From contig NW_014577608.1 in assembly GCF_000485595.1 (NCBI RefSeq), positions 15,904 through 70,062 on the forward strand: 54,159 bases of DNA, read 5' to 3'. The notes under the pieces are model-generated. The model searched no databases, had not been told where the DNA came from, and saw only the letters and a program-made list of their open reading frames with translations. Origin of the DNA: Priapulus caudatus. Its lineage: Eukaryota > Priapulida > Priapulimorpha > Priapulimorphida > Priapulidae. The position numbers and the translations under genes were made by a program. This document shows positions 20,308-31,850 of this stretch, in pieces. How positions within the stretch are numbered: position 1 is the first letter of the stretch; every line of letters starts with the position of its first letter.

Positions 20308-23057
20308 TCAGTGAAGGGATCCAGGCCAGGAGATGACTACAAGAGTCGCAGAGTTGCGTACGTCTTTAAGAATCTGCACAGCTTCATAGTGGGTCAGATT
20401 TTGAAGACTGTTCCCGTTCACAGATAGCAGCTGATCCCCACACCTGTGACAGACAAGAACCAATATAAGCTATGAAACACTCGTTAAATAATGCAGGATA
20501 CTTGCAATATTCTATCAAGGTCGTCTAAACATTGATTTTCTACATTTGATAATATTCCTGACAGGTGACAGTAGTGTAGTGTAGTGATCTCAGATTTGAG
20601 TAAAATTTATCTTTATCTTATTATTTATTTAAAATTTGAATCATTGTACTTCCTGCAATCAAATGAAATCTCATCCAATTTAATTAAATCTGAGATTCTT
20701 CGAATCAGGACACAAAAGAATAAATCATGCACGAAAGGTATGACTCACTTTAATCTGCCATCGTGTGCTGCTTGCGTGCCTTGAACCACTGCCTTGACGA
20801 AGATTGGCTGGTTGCCATGACAACTATCTGCTCCACCTACGATGCTGAAACCGAGGCTGCTGTGATGACCCTTTGAGATAGTGATCGTTCTTGGCAAATG
20901 ACACATCCTATATAAATATATAGATACATATATATATGCATGAAGACAAATATCAACTGTGATGACGGGAGTCCAGTATTTCCCTAACCATAAACATAAC
21001 CCTAACTCGATCCAGTGATGGAATTTCAGTAATTAGCTATTCATATGTAATTATTCACTGTATACTATAGGCAGTATAGCTGCCATTGCTAGGCAAGTGA
21101 GCTTCCCCATAAACGGTGCCACTGTACACAGGAAAGAACACATTTCCACAATCCCATAAATTACGTACACATATGGTCAGTGAGGTTATATGTAGGCAGG
21201 GAAGTCACGCTGTCGGCGAGAGGGCCAGTGACTAGATTTAAGGTGCCCAAACCAAGGAGAGGGCCCGTGCAATAGCTGCTGGCTACGAGGAAAGGGAAGG
21301 GGGTCTTCTTTCGAAGAAGACCCCTAGCACTTCCATGTGTCATTGTACTGCACCATGTGGAATAAATTTGCCATGTTTGCAAATATATAGACCTGAAATT
21401 CTCACACTGATCAGCTCTCCCCTGACCATCCAACGTAGCACGCTACAAAGGCATATAGGAACCGAGGGTAACAATATCTCTTATACTAATGAAGCAATAA
21501 GCTACTTATATGATGGCATTGGGCCGAATACGAGCCAAATAGCCAGGACGATAATCGGAAATATCGGGATTTGGGGTTCTCAAATTTTATCCATTTTCAC
21601 GCAAATGCAAATGAAAAGTGAAGGGAACACAAAGGACATACTTTGGCAGCGAGAGCCAAAACGTCCACGAGGGCACAAAGTTCTTCATCCCGTCGGTCGT
21701 CTCCGAACCCTCAATGATCTTCAGACTGATGACCTTGGACTCTGCAGACGCCTTCAGCACAGTGACAGCTTCGGCATGGGTGAGACCGACTAGGTTTGTG
21801 CTGTTTATACTGAGCAGCACGTCTCCCTTCTGTGGAAAACGTCACCACTGTTAGTGTTTAACAATTAATTAAATTCTGGCCTCAATTTACCATCCTCGAC
21901 CTCCATATCATGTTCGATTTCATATTACATATTCACATACAACTGGAAACCTTTCTGAGCTATGAAGACTCGAATAGGAACTTCCAGATGGTTATTAGTG
22001 CCATAAATGTTACCATGATAATACTTCAATATTGTTTAGTATTGTATATAGACCCCGCTCTCTCCAAAAGCCTATATACGGACCTGTATATGTCCCGTCC
22101 TGCCGAGACAGCCTTTGTGGTAGATGTTAGAGATGTAGATGGGGGTATTGCCCCTCTGTGCCCCCACACCACCTGCTACGCTCATGCCTAGCGTCTCGTT
22201 TGCATCCTGTCACAAAAAACCATCAATGTAATATGACACGCAGTCGCTCCAACTCCTCCCGCTTCCAAAATAACCGTCTCTCGGCCTAAAACCTGAAGCA
22301 CTATTGACTTTAAAGCTCAGCGCACACGTGAGTAATTTTACTCAAGTAAAATGACGCATGAGTCATTTTACTCACGTGTGCGGCGGATTTTCGTTAACTA
22401 ATTTAATGCATGCGTTATTTTACTCGATATCAAACGTGTTTGATAATTTTTGACTCATGCGTCATTTTACTTAACGTGTGCGCGCGCGCTGAATAAATTT
22501 ACTCAACACTGGTACTCACAGCGCATGCATTTAAATCATTGTGCTCGCACAGTCACGTGATCTGCATTACCACTTATTCCTTGAGTAATTTTACTCACGT
22601 GTGCGGCGAACGCTGAAAATATTACGCGTGAGTATTTTCATTCATGCGTCATTTTACTTGAGTAAAATTACTGACGTGTGCGCCGGGCTTAACCGGTTTC
22701 ATTTCCTAAATAATCATGTATCCACCTGCGCCCCAGCTAGCGCACCCATTCACTCGAACCTCTTTTACTTCCCAAAACGTTCCTAAAGAGATGTGATGCA
22801 TCTCGTCTTTCACTGCACAAACTCTAATCAACCATGGCTCTAGGTTATAATCCCCAACCGTGATGATTTCATCTGAGCGCGTACGTCAGTACCTTGTGCA
22901 CGGTGATAACTCTCTCTCTGCACACCCTGTCCGCCATTATACTTTTAATGTTCTGTACGAGTTTGGCAACGTTGTCGTTCGGAGCCAAGCGAATAAGATC
23001 AGGAGTCTGAGAGCGGGTCTTCCTAGATATAAGAATCTCCACTTTGCTCCGACTAGC
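20308..23057 (-). CDS. LNX: LNX-like multi-PDZ protein, C-terminal five exons (PDZ2 end to stop)
   Basis: Exons on -, in gene order: 22893-23057, 22084-22206, 21642-21829, 20749-20907, 20308-20443; all AG/GT with matching phases. They encode the end of one PDZ domain and a linker; a third PDZ whose binding loop reads TLGMSVAGG and continues KGDVLLSIN; the linker PSWTFWLSLP; and a fourth PDZ with SLGFSIVGG, GNQPIFVKAV, CGDQLLSVNG, ending VISWPGSLH-stop. The linker WLSLP and the C-terminal WPGSL are features I associate with LNX1/LNX2, E3 ligases that bind Numb. The RING part is not in the window. Reading frame continues into 30205-30321 (QVIQ to ASRSKVE). Other multi-PDZ scaffolds are possible but fit less well. 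Confidence 0.85.
22314..22688. mobile_element. TTAA-flanked MITE in an LNX-like intron
   Basis: The ends are long inverted repeats: GCTCAGCGCACACGTGAGTA at the left and its near reverse complement ending GTGTGCGCCGGGC at the right, both extending about 50 bp through AGTAAAATGACGCATGA. TTAA is present directly outside both ends (22310-22313 and 22689-22692), as for piggyBac-type target duplication. The interior repeats TTTTACTCACGTGTGCG words. No transposase. Confidence 0.85.
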
Positions 23058-23507
23058 CTGAAGTGAATACTCACGATAATTAATACAGGATAAATTTGAG
23101 ATTGTAACAGACACGGGCATTAACGAAACCCTAAAAATAATGAATTTTTATCTCAATTTTATTATGTCTTTATCCCGCAATTGAAGCTATAAGAAGCTGC
23201 TGTGGACGAAGTACAAAATAAAAACAAAATTGAAATCACACAGAAATGGAGAAAGAAATATACATGCTAAATCGTCATGTAGCCTACATCATTAGGGCCT
23301 AATATTCAGTTATAATCTATTCTCATGGTTATAATGATTACGATCATTATCAAGAGCTAATAATACCTAGGTAATATCAAACTAGTGTTGTTATTAGCTC
23401 TCCTATTAGCTTTATTATTTATTAGGTATTAGGTATTTAGGTATTATTAGGTCTTGTCATTATGACTGATTATAATTACGATAAAATGACTGCTGAAATA
23501 TTTGTCA
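23058..23507. other. LNX-like intron sequence up to the chimeric junction
   Basis: AT-rich intron with a TATTAGGTATTTAGG repeat near 23400-23455. Its last 38 bases (23470-23507) recur at 30104-30141, where the intron evidently resumes and ends in a CACG/CA run just before the upstream exon. Confidence 0.75.
23470..23507 (+). repeat. 38-bp direct repeat, left copy
   Basis: Identical to 30104-30141 (begins TTATAATTACGATAAAATG, ends ATATTTGTCA). Together the copies bracket 6.6 kb of lipoxygenase and satellite sequence that interrupts the LNX-like intron. Confidence 0.95.
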
Positions 23508-23539
23508 ACACCCCCGCCTGTACAAGTGTGACGTCATAC

Positions 23540-24685
23540 CGAGATGTGTGTTGGACTGATGCACCTGGGCGTCTGCGTTGTTAAACCACATCTTGGCGAG
23601 CAGCCACGTGTACTTGGGGTCGCTCGGCACGAACACCTGCAGACGAGAGACGGGCGTGGCTACAGCAGACGAAACATGCACAAGATGCCGCCATTTCTTA
23701 TCACGCGCGTATAATATATATATCCTATAATATACTTGTTGTATATTATACTGGGCTTATTATGTCATAGCCATGGTATAGAGACCTTTGCTGATATTTC
23801 GCGGTCATATAACCCATGTGGAAGGTTGTGCTGATTCATCAGAGGGGGTTCAAGAGTAGAATAGCTTAGCCGTGAGGGAGGCAGTAGCGGTTTGTCGTGG
23901 GAGTCATAGCAACACGAAGGAAAACCGCATGGGATGCGGCTGGTACTTCAAGGTTCCAGCATGGCCGAGCAGGGATGGGGCACGCCTAAAGAGGGTAAAC
24001 TAACCGGATTTCCGGGTCCCTTTTCTTGATGAAGCTGGATAGCGACAGGCACCATTGCCTCGTCCTCTCTCACGTAGAACAGAGCCAGCGGAGCACACAC
24101 CTGCAAGGTAGTCACAGCGGACGTACATCAAACGTTCACACCTCATCCTGCTGCTGCTGGAACGACCCCCCATCGATGGCCGTATCGGCGATACAGTCGG
24201 GGCGTGCTATAACTGATACTTATTTACTTATTTTGTTGTTTGAGCAGTCTTACAGGCGAGCAAAGCTACAAGAGACGCGTGAGAGTGAATGTATAGCGAC
24301 TATTTAAAGTCAGAAATGACGAAACAAATGAATCTTCGACTCTTTTCAGAATGATCGTATCTTCATTCCAGTACCCTGCGCTGGTTGCGCAACTCGAGAA
24401 TCCATTATTAGTGCGGCGGGGGCGCGTTGCAGCAGGGTATAGAGACAGACTATTGTACAGAAGAGTTGTATGCCGCAGTTTAAGCTTGGGGTAGGGCGCG
24501 ACGGTGGCGACCTCTATACGTGCGCGACGATGGCGCCTTGCTCGTTGCTCACCTTCTTGTCCGGTATTGTTGGCACGCCCTCTAGGATCTTCAGGTCGAC
24601 ATAGAAGAGCTTCTTCTTGCCGATGGCGCCCTCTATAGTGTTGCCTTCTAGGAAAGGTCTCACGTGATCATCGGTGACTGCGAAG
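23540..24685 (-). CDS. Lipoxygenase exons 6-8 (catalytic domain, N-terminal part)
   Basis: Exons on -: 24553-24685, 24005-24100, 23540-23636, phases matching. The first gives [14 protein letters not shown] and ends in [13 protein letters not shown]. The second gives [10 protein letters not shown] and [10 protein letters not shown]. The third gives [14 protein letters not shown] then VHQSNTHL, whose two histidines (residues 376 and 381 of the joined protein) are the first two iron ligands of lipoxygenases (HxxxxH). Exon 6 starts one base into a codon, which fits the AA left by exon 5 at 42018 and gives PDNFAVTDD. The rest of the catalytic domain, including the later His, Asn and C-terminal ligand, is missing: the sequence switches to the LNX-like intron at 23507. 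Confidence 0.9.
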
Positions 24686-24765
24686 CTGCAGGGAGCGGGG
24701 AGAAGGGAGGAGGCAGATGTGATGTTATACCCGTGTCACTGATACATCTCTGTAAGAAGCTGCAG
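24686..24765 (-). repeat. Terminal unit of the 74-bp minisatellite, directly at the exon 6 acceptor
   Basis: In gene sense the unit ends TCTCCCCGCTCCCTGCAG, and exon 6 starts immediately after that CAG with CTTCGCAG. The array unit downstream of its own CTGCAG also begins CTTC. The real splice acceptor of exon 6 is thus the last copy of the repeat. Clean sequence ends at a 25-N gap. Confidence 0.9.
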
Positions 24766-24790
24766 NNNNNNNNNNNNNNNNNNNNNNNNN
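24766..24790. other. Assembly gap, 25 N
   Basis: Twenty-five unresolved bases inside the 74-bp array. Sequence quality changes here from clean to indel-rich. Confidence 0.99.
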
Positions 24791-25490
24791 GTAGTTATAG
24801 AGACAATCATTGGTACATTTATTATGATATGACAGCGAGAAAGTATAATCCCGTAGAATCCGAGCAAAGTGTTTGTCTTAAAATATAAACTCCATGGTAA
24901 GTGACACAGATAAAGTTAAATATTTCATGTAAGCTGAATTATTTGTAAAACACTGCACTGGGGTAACGAACAGAAACACTGGCAGCATTCGCTACTGGCC
25001 ACTGAACTATCTGTGTCAGTACGGTGTACTGTCTCAGAGCAGTAGTGGAGCGGGGAATCTGCTGAGGGTAGGGGGGGGGTGGTATCTGTAGACGTAGCAC
25101 CATCTATTTGATGGAATTAGATTTTTTTGTTTGAGCCAGAACTATCTCGCCAGACGTTGGGATTCTGAATATGCTCATACGGCGGGCAGTCAAGAGACGC
25201 AGGTAATTCCCGACGGTTAATGTGATGTGGATCTGCTGTATCGCACTGCGCATCTATTGACGAATATGTCATTGTTTTCGAATTTTTGACTTATATAATC
25301 TTAATACTAATACATTTTTTAAATTTTTTCTCAGCCAGAAGGCACCATGCCCCAGACGTGCGTGATTGCTGAAGTATATTCTTCAGTAGCGGCGATTGAG
25401 TGACAAAATCCAAGGGCGAAAAGAGCGAGGATTCAAACAAACATACGACGAACACACGACACAGCAGATTAGCCAATATAGTATACGATA
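24791..25490. repeat. Indel-rich lipoxygenase intron 2 sequence (also at 50580-51205)
   Basis: Matches 50580-51205 in the same orientation with many one-base differences. It carries a tandem pair in which CATCTATTGA, TTTTTGTTTGAG and CCAGAACTATCTC-like words recur about 200 bp apart. This stretch lies between exon copies 2 and 3 in the noisy versions but is absent from the clean gene (43366-43559), which instead has a short CA run. Confidence 0.65.
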
Positions 25491-25670
25491 TACTGTGTGT
25501 GTGTGTGTGGGTGTTGTGTGTTGTGTGTTGTGTGTGTGTTGTGTGTGTGTGGTGTGTGCTGGTGTGTTGTGTGCGTGGCGTGGCGTGCGTGCGTGCGTGC
25601 GTGCGGTTGCGTGCGTGTCGTGCGTGCGTGCGTGGCGTGCGTGCTGGTGCTGTCGTGTGTGTGTTTCCTT
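25491..25670. repeat. GT/CGTG microsatellite
   Basis: Impure GT then CGTG run, equivalent to 51210-51370 and to the CA/CACG run at 43450-43525 on the other strand. Cys/Val-rich ORFs through it are artefacts. Confidence 0.9.
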
Positions 25671-25764
25671 ACATCATGTGCACCACCACACCCCTGAAAC
25701 GACCCATAGATCTATTGCTTTCGCGGACAGATCCATGGTGACGGTCACTCCGCGCGCTGAAATA

Positions 25765-26664
25765 GGTTTACGGTCGATTACGTCATGGGCAATACACGTC
25801 GCCACCGAAGCGGATCGTTCTACTTCCCGATCACACCGTGGATTCGGCGCTACCACACTCACGCTTCCAATAGAGGTTTGACACCCGCAGTCTACCTCAA
25901 GCGACGACGACGTAGGCAGAAGGTTCCGTAAGCAGGAGCTGCTAGAGAAAGCAGACTTACGAGTTTCGTGCTGGCCACTGATTCCGGATTCCCGACACCA
26001 GCGGCGAAGATGCTGCGCAGCGCGACGAGAGTCTTCTCTAATGTATGTAAACAAAGGTGCGTGCGTGCGTGGCGTGCGTGCATGTGAGTGGAGAGAATTG
26101 CATGATGAAGATTCTTCCTCTTTTCTTTCCTCATTCCCAACGCGAATCCGCAGATTTCTTTCTGCTGTCTTTCTGCGCAGTCTCTCTCCTCCGCGCTCTA
26201 TCTCGCGCGCTCATCTCTCGCCTGCTCGGCATCTCTGTCTGTCTCTTTCACGAATCTCTTTCCGCGCTTACTCCTCTTTGCTCGTTCCTTATTCATTTAT
26301 AGTGTGATTTAAATGTTTGAAATACTATCACAAACTAGCTTAACAGTAGACTCAAACCAGGGGTTAAAAGAGCGGGCACCGGTAATCGTTTTTAATATTA
26401 TCGCTTATCGGTTATAGCTGGTCTATTCTCTCTCTCTCTCTATCTCTCCTCTCTCTAATATATATGTAATATATATATAAGATATTAGTATTGTATATGT
26501 AGTGGTGCTTCGGGTTTCGTCGTGTTGCAGTGGGAACCTCGTGGCCCGTAGGTACAGACTCTGCCGAGAGCGCCATCATCGCGCGACTTGTCAAGGACTG
26601 GAAATTCCCTGGAAAGACATCAAGGAAGCATGTTCAAAGTTCAAACACTTCCCTCTCGCCGCGA
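25765..26664 (+). pseudogene. Indel-rich copy of lipoxygenase exons 3 and 4 (plus orientation)
   Basis: 25765-26051 follows exon 3 (43104-43365 on -): GATTACGTCATGG, ACGTCGCCACC and CGTAAGCAGGAGCTGCTAGA are readable, but the frame is broken many times by single-base indels. 26531-26664 follows exon 4 the same way, after the acceptor GTGTTGCAG. The intron between them (CT-rich, 26100-26300) is also matched at 42850-43080 on the other strand. Likely uncorrected read sequence rather than a decayed gene. Confidence 0.8.
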
Positions 26665-27464
26665 GTCAGTGAAGTCCCAACCGCAGGCCACGCGCGCATG
26701 CGCCCGCCTATGCGTGCATTGACGTCGTCAGTGGTGACGTTATATTATTTTTAATCTGATATAGGCATCTGTTGTCTACGGTGATTTACAGGGAAACGGT
26801 ATGAGTGACGACAACGAATGGACTATTTTGTAAACTATTACCCTAGTCAGCCCACTTACGCTCCATCATCTGTTGGATAGACGCTTCAAAAAACAATGCT
26901 TGCAACGAAGTGCTCGTAAACTTCACAACTATGGCGTGTACGCCGTGAAAAAAAACGAACACTTAACTTGTCTAGTTTACCTAACTAACTCCGTAACTAG
27001 TAGGCAATAACCAATATTGGTTTCGTTGTCTTCCTTCATCCGAGGAGAGGGTAATAATGTCGTCTACCTGTCTGATTAGTCAGTGTTGTCGTGGCAGTGC
27101 GTGAATGATTTTGTTCAAACGGGACGAGCATATTCGCAGACAAGCGCTGCAGGCTCAATCGCCGGGTCGCCATACTAAAACTCTGCACGGAATACCCCGA
27201 CAAGTACGGTCGACCTCTATCTGCACTACCGCTGCGTGCGCCACGTGTGCACTACTAGCTGTAAACTGTCGGTGAGGGGCGTCATCCAGAAACATCTCGT
27301 AGCTCTAAAAGCGATAGAAGAGGATTATTAATATTTATTACATTCTCGTAGGAAAATGTTCGCCATATTACGACTAAACTTATTGAAGACTACCCGAATA
27401 ACTACTTGAAATATTAGTGACATTCAGCGTTTCGTAGCTGTCGTGTGAGGCGTCCGGTTCTGAG
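26665..27464 (+). pseudogene. Indel-rich copy of lipoxygenase intron 4, exon 5 and start of intron 5
   Basis: Exon 5 copy at 27098-27203 starts TGCGTGAATGATT after a CAG and ends before CAAGTACGGTCGACC, as in the clean exon at 42018-42115, but with insertions that break the frame. The following DNA runs into the 74-bp satellite at about 27465, in the same order as the clean gene. Confidence 0.8.
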
Positions 27465-30103
27465 CAAGAGATGTATCAGTGACCACGGTATATAACATCA
27501 ATCTGCCTCCTCCTTCCTCCCCGCCGTCCTGCAGCTTCTTACAGAGAGTATCAGTGACACGGGTATAAGCATGCACATCTACGCTCCTCCCTTCTCCCCG
27601 CTCCCTGTCAGCTTCTACAGAGATGTATTACTGACACGGATATAGAACACACATTGGCCTCCAGCTCTCTTCTCGCCCGCCTCCCCTGCAGCTTCTTACA
27701 GAGATGTATTTAGTGTACACGGGTATAAACACTATCCCTCCTCCCTCCCCTACTCCCGCAGCTCTACAGAGATGTATTACTGTACCACGGGTATATACAT
27801 CTACATCTGCCTCCTCCTTCTCCCCGCTCCCTGCATGCTTCTTACAGGAGATGTATTCTGATCACGGGTATAACATCACATGAGCCTCCTCCTTTCTCCC
27901 CGCTCCCTGCAGATTCTTACAGAGATTGTAATCAGCCGACACGGGTATACACACAACACCTACCCTCCTCCTTTCCCCACTCCCTGGCAGCTTCCTTACA
28001 CAGCAGATGTATCATCACACGTATAACATCACATCTACCTCCTCCCTTCCTTCCACCTCTCCCTGCAGCTTCTACAGGAAGATGTATCAGTACACGGGTA
28101 TAACATCACATCTGTCCTCCTCTCCTTCTCCCCGCTCGCCTGCAGCTTTCTTAAGCAGAAAAGAAAATGTTATTTAAACGACACGGTATTAACATCAACA
28201 TCTGCCTCCTCCCTTCTCATCCCGCTCCCTGCAGCTTCTTACAGAGTATGTAATCAGTGACACGGTATCTAACATGCACATCGCACTGCCCCCTTCTCCC
28301 CACTCCCTGCAGCTTGCTTAACAGAGATTATTACTGACACGGGTAAGAACATCACATCTACCTCCCTCCCTTCTCACCCGCTCCCTGCAGCTTCTTACAG
28401 AAAGATGCTATTAGGACACGGATATGACATCACGATCTTCCTCCCATCCCTTCTCCCCGATCACCTGCACTTCTGTACAGAGGCTATCATTGATCAACGG
28501 TATAGACATCACATCTACTCCCTTCTCCGCTCCCCTGCACTTTCTCATACAGAGATGTATTACGGACATCGGTATGAACATCACATCTGCCCCCCTTCTC
28601 CCCCGCTCCCTGCAGCTCTTAACAGAGAGTATTATGAGCACCGGTAAACATCACACTGCCTCCGTCATCCTCTCCCGCGCTCCCGCACTTCTACAGGAGA
28701 TGTAATTACTGACACGGGATAACCATCACAATCTACCTCCTCCCTTCTCCCACCGCCCCCAGCTTCTTCATCAAGAAGATGTATTACGGGACACGGTATA
28801 GACATCACATCTGCCTTCGCTCCCTTCTCCCCGCTCCCTGCAGCTCTGTACAGAGATGTATACTGGACACGGCTATAAGCATCACATCTGCCCCAGCCCT
28901 TACTCCCCGCTCCCGCAATGCTTCTTTACAGAGATGTATCAAGTTGACACGTATAACATCCACGATCTAACTACTCGCCTCTCCCCACTCCCCTGCACTT
29001 CCTAAAATGTGTATCAGTGACACGGGGATAGCACATCACATCGTACCTCCTCCCTTCTCCACGCTCGCCTGCAGCCTTCTACATAAGATGTATTCAGTGG
29101 ACCACGGATAGACATTCACATCTGCCTCCTCCCTTCTGCTCCCGCTGCTCCTGCAGCTTCTTACAGAGATGTATTATTAACTGTACGGGTATAGGACATT
29201 ACATTCTGCCTCGCTCCGCTTCTCCTGGACCGCTCTCCCTCATCTTCTTACAAGATGTACTCAGTGACACGGTATAACATCACATCTGCCTCCCTCCTTC
29301 TCCCCACTCCCTGCAGCTTCTACAGAGATGTATTACTGACACGGGGTATAACATCACATTCTTACCTCCTCAGCTTTCTCCACCGCTTCCTGGCAGCTTC
29401 CTTACAGAGATGTATATAGGTGACACGGGTATTAGACGATCACATTCGCCTCTCTCCGCTTCTCCCCGCCGCCTGCATGCTCTTACAGAGATGTATCATT
29501 ACACTGGTATAACATCACATCTACCTCCTTCCTTCTCGCCCGCTCGCTGCCAGCTTTCTTACAGAGATGTATCAGTGACAGCGGGTAATGACATCAGCAT
29601 CATACGTCGTCCCCTTCTCCCCGCCCCTGCAGCTTCTTACAGAGATGTATCAGTGACACGGTATAACATCACATCTAGCCTCATCTCCTTCTCCCCGCTG
29701 CGCTGCAGCTTATTACAGAGATTATTACTGGACAACGGGAAAGCCATCACATCTTGCCTCCTCCCTTCTCGCCCGGCTCCCTGCAGCTCTACAGAGATGT
29801 ATCAGTGACACGGTATACGACATTACAACATCTAACATCCTCGTCCTTCTCCCCGCTCTGCAGCTTCTTACAAGAGATTGTATGCCAAGTGACACGGGTA
29901 TAACATCACATCTGCCTCTCCCTTCTCCACCGCTTCCCTGCAAGCTTCTTACAGAAGATGTAATCAGTGAACACGTAATAACATCACATCTGCCTCCCCC
30001 CTCTCCCCGCTCCTGCAGCTTTCTCTACATAAGATGCTTCAGTGCTACACGGGATATGACAATCCACACTCTACTCCTCAGCTTCCTCCACCGCTCCCTG
30101 CCT
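27465..30103 (+). repeat. Long indel-rich 74-bp minisatellite array (lipoxygenase intron 5)
   Basis: Roughly 35 noisy copies of the 74-bp unit (ACAGAGATGTATCAGTGACA, GGGTATAACATCACATCTGC, CTCCTCCCTTCTCCCCGCTC, CCTGCAGCTTCTT). 27872-30102 is the exact reverse complement of 34389-36619, including every one-base error. ORFs of 60-132 codons in it follow the repeat and are not genes. Confidence 0.9.
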
Positions 30104-30141
30104 TTATAATTACGATAAAATGACTGCTGAAATATTTGTCA
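30104..30141 (+). repeat. 38-bp direct repeat, right copy
   Basis: Identical to 23470-23507. After it the LNX-like intron resumes. Confidence 0.95.
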
Positions 30142-30193
<52 letters not shown>

Positions 30194-30204
30194 CACACAC
30201 ACAC
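30142..30204. repeat. CACG/CA microsatellite at an LNX-like exon border
   Basis: Pure CACG repeats then CA repeats, ending exactly at the splice donor of the exon 30205-30321. In gene sense the donor is CAG/GTGTGTGTG, so the 5' splice site is part of the GT microsatellite. Confidence 0.9.
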
Positions 30205-30832
30205 CTGTATAACCTGTGCCGTCTCCTCCTGAGTAGCTGCCCTTGCATCATACCCGTTTACTTCCAGTACTCTGTCGTCCGGCTGAAGCGTCCCATTCTG
30301 ATAGGCAGCACCCCCTTCAATCTAACCACGCAGCGCAGCATGAGAACAGAAAAGCCTCTAAATTCTTTAACAGGTTGGTTGCTTCATATTTATCACTCTG
30401 TGCCGGTTTTATCACTTACCCAGCCTCACGCCAGTTTAATTACGTTACTGAAATTCTACTCTTTCAGCAGTTCCACACAACACGTTGCCATGGCAATTAT
30501 AGTTATTGACCTACCATGCGCTATTGTATTTCATGTATCATACAATTTCCCTATCGATGCACGTAGCAGAGGTTAAATTACCGGACAAATTCAACGTAAT
30601 TTTCAAGCTTTTATTTATATCTGCCCTCTGCTGCCATCTGATAAGATTGTTTCATGAAAGAGGAAAGCTAATAAAATTGCAGGAAAAGCTTTTCTCAGCG
30701 TTGAATTATTAATCACATTCAATAATTCACGTACCACATCTAAAATATAAATTCCCGGCTCGTATCGCTTTCCGACGAGCTTTATTCCTAACTGTCGTCC
30801 GTTTTCCTTTGGTAGCGTCACTTTGAACAGTT
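30205..30832 (-). CDS. LNX: LNX-like multi-PDZ protein, second PDZ domain (two exons)
   Basis: Exons on -: 30735-30832 and 30205-30321, AG/GT, matching phases. They read FKVTLPKENGRQLGIKLVG (binding loop QLGI), then GIYILDV, IEGGAAYQNG, PDDRVLEVNGYD and TAQVIQ. The frame continues without loss into ASRSKVEILI at 22893-23057. The two parts are therefore one gene interrupted by the block 23508-30103. With the downstream exons this gives 327 residues with three PDZ domains. Exons for PDZ1 and the N-terminal RING region of LNX would lie at higher coordinates but are not visible up to the noisy junction near 31850. Confidence 0.83.
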
Positions 30833-31850
30833 CTGAAACATTGAGACAGCGAGACGCACGAATTAGAATCGAATCACAGAGCTTTTAACGTAGTCCGACA
30901 CGTGCTTCTTCCCACAGGTGCATATCTGCGTCAGCAACTTTGCATCAGTTGGTAATTCGTATGTGTTGTGAGCATATATACATATATATCAATAGTCCAT
31001 AATAGAAAATGTTTCATATATTTTATCGATACTGTCACGTGACATGATGATCACGCACGCAATAGGTAGTCGAGTTTATAGCTCCACAAGGACACTTTGT
31101 ATTTATATATAGTGTCAGTTCAAGTGTATTACAAGCAGTATACACGCATTACGAACATAACACAGACGAAATATTACCAGGACGTTTGCTACGATATTTT
31201 CGTTCATATCTCTCTCGTTTTTTTCTCATACGATGGGATCTTATGGTAATCGTAATCGTGAACACAATCCAAACGGCGGTTTCGCTGAATATAAACCATT
31301 TTCTACATTATTTCTAATATTGCTATTTTCTTCAGCATAGACAGCGAATTGTGCATGCTTCGCATGTAATGGGATGGCAATGCGGGGATTTGGAAATAAG
31401 GGTTTTATAACGGCCAATATCACGATGAATATTTCGAATCTCAGAAGCTGATTTCTCCGGCATCGATATTATCTAGCCAGACCTGTAGACGCGACTGGAA
31501 TCGTAACATGTGTGGATCGCGAAAGTGAACTATTCGTATGAGTTGAGATAGACTAATGGCCTAATAATTGTAGAGGATTTATTTCGAGTTGACATTATTG
31601 CCTGTATTGTCAAATGACCTTATTAATCCTATACTTATCTTGTCAACATAATGCGTATACACACGGATCCGAATCCTGACCGGATGAAACATGCTGCTTA
31701 GTTCTATTTATTTATTTATTTTATCTAATCATTCCCTTAGAGAGCGGCTCAGCTCTGCGTATATGTTGCGCTACTCACCGATAGCTGTGCAATCCTACCA
31801 AGCCCTAATAACAAACACTTATCCCTTTGTGCTGCAGCTGCCTGAATCTC
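30833..31850. other. LNX-like upstream intron or flank; no exon seen
   Basis: Clean AT-rich sequence. About 31030-31850 has an indel-rich inverted copy at about 48000-49000, so it has been included twice. No open frame with PDZ or RING features on the - strand. Confidence 0.6.

Noticed and set aside
21335-21793. 152-codon plus-strand ORF
   Set aside because: It overlaps the reverse strand of the LNX-like exon 21642-21829, whose PDZ residues and splice sites are convincing. It is a shadow frame.
29410-29808. 132-codon ORF in the 74-bp array, with an identical ORF on - at 34683-35081
   Set aside because: It follows the noisy satellite unit. The identity arises from the exact inverted duplication and not from coding constraint.
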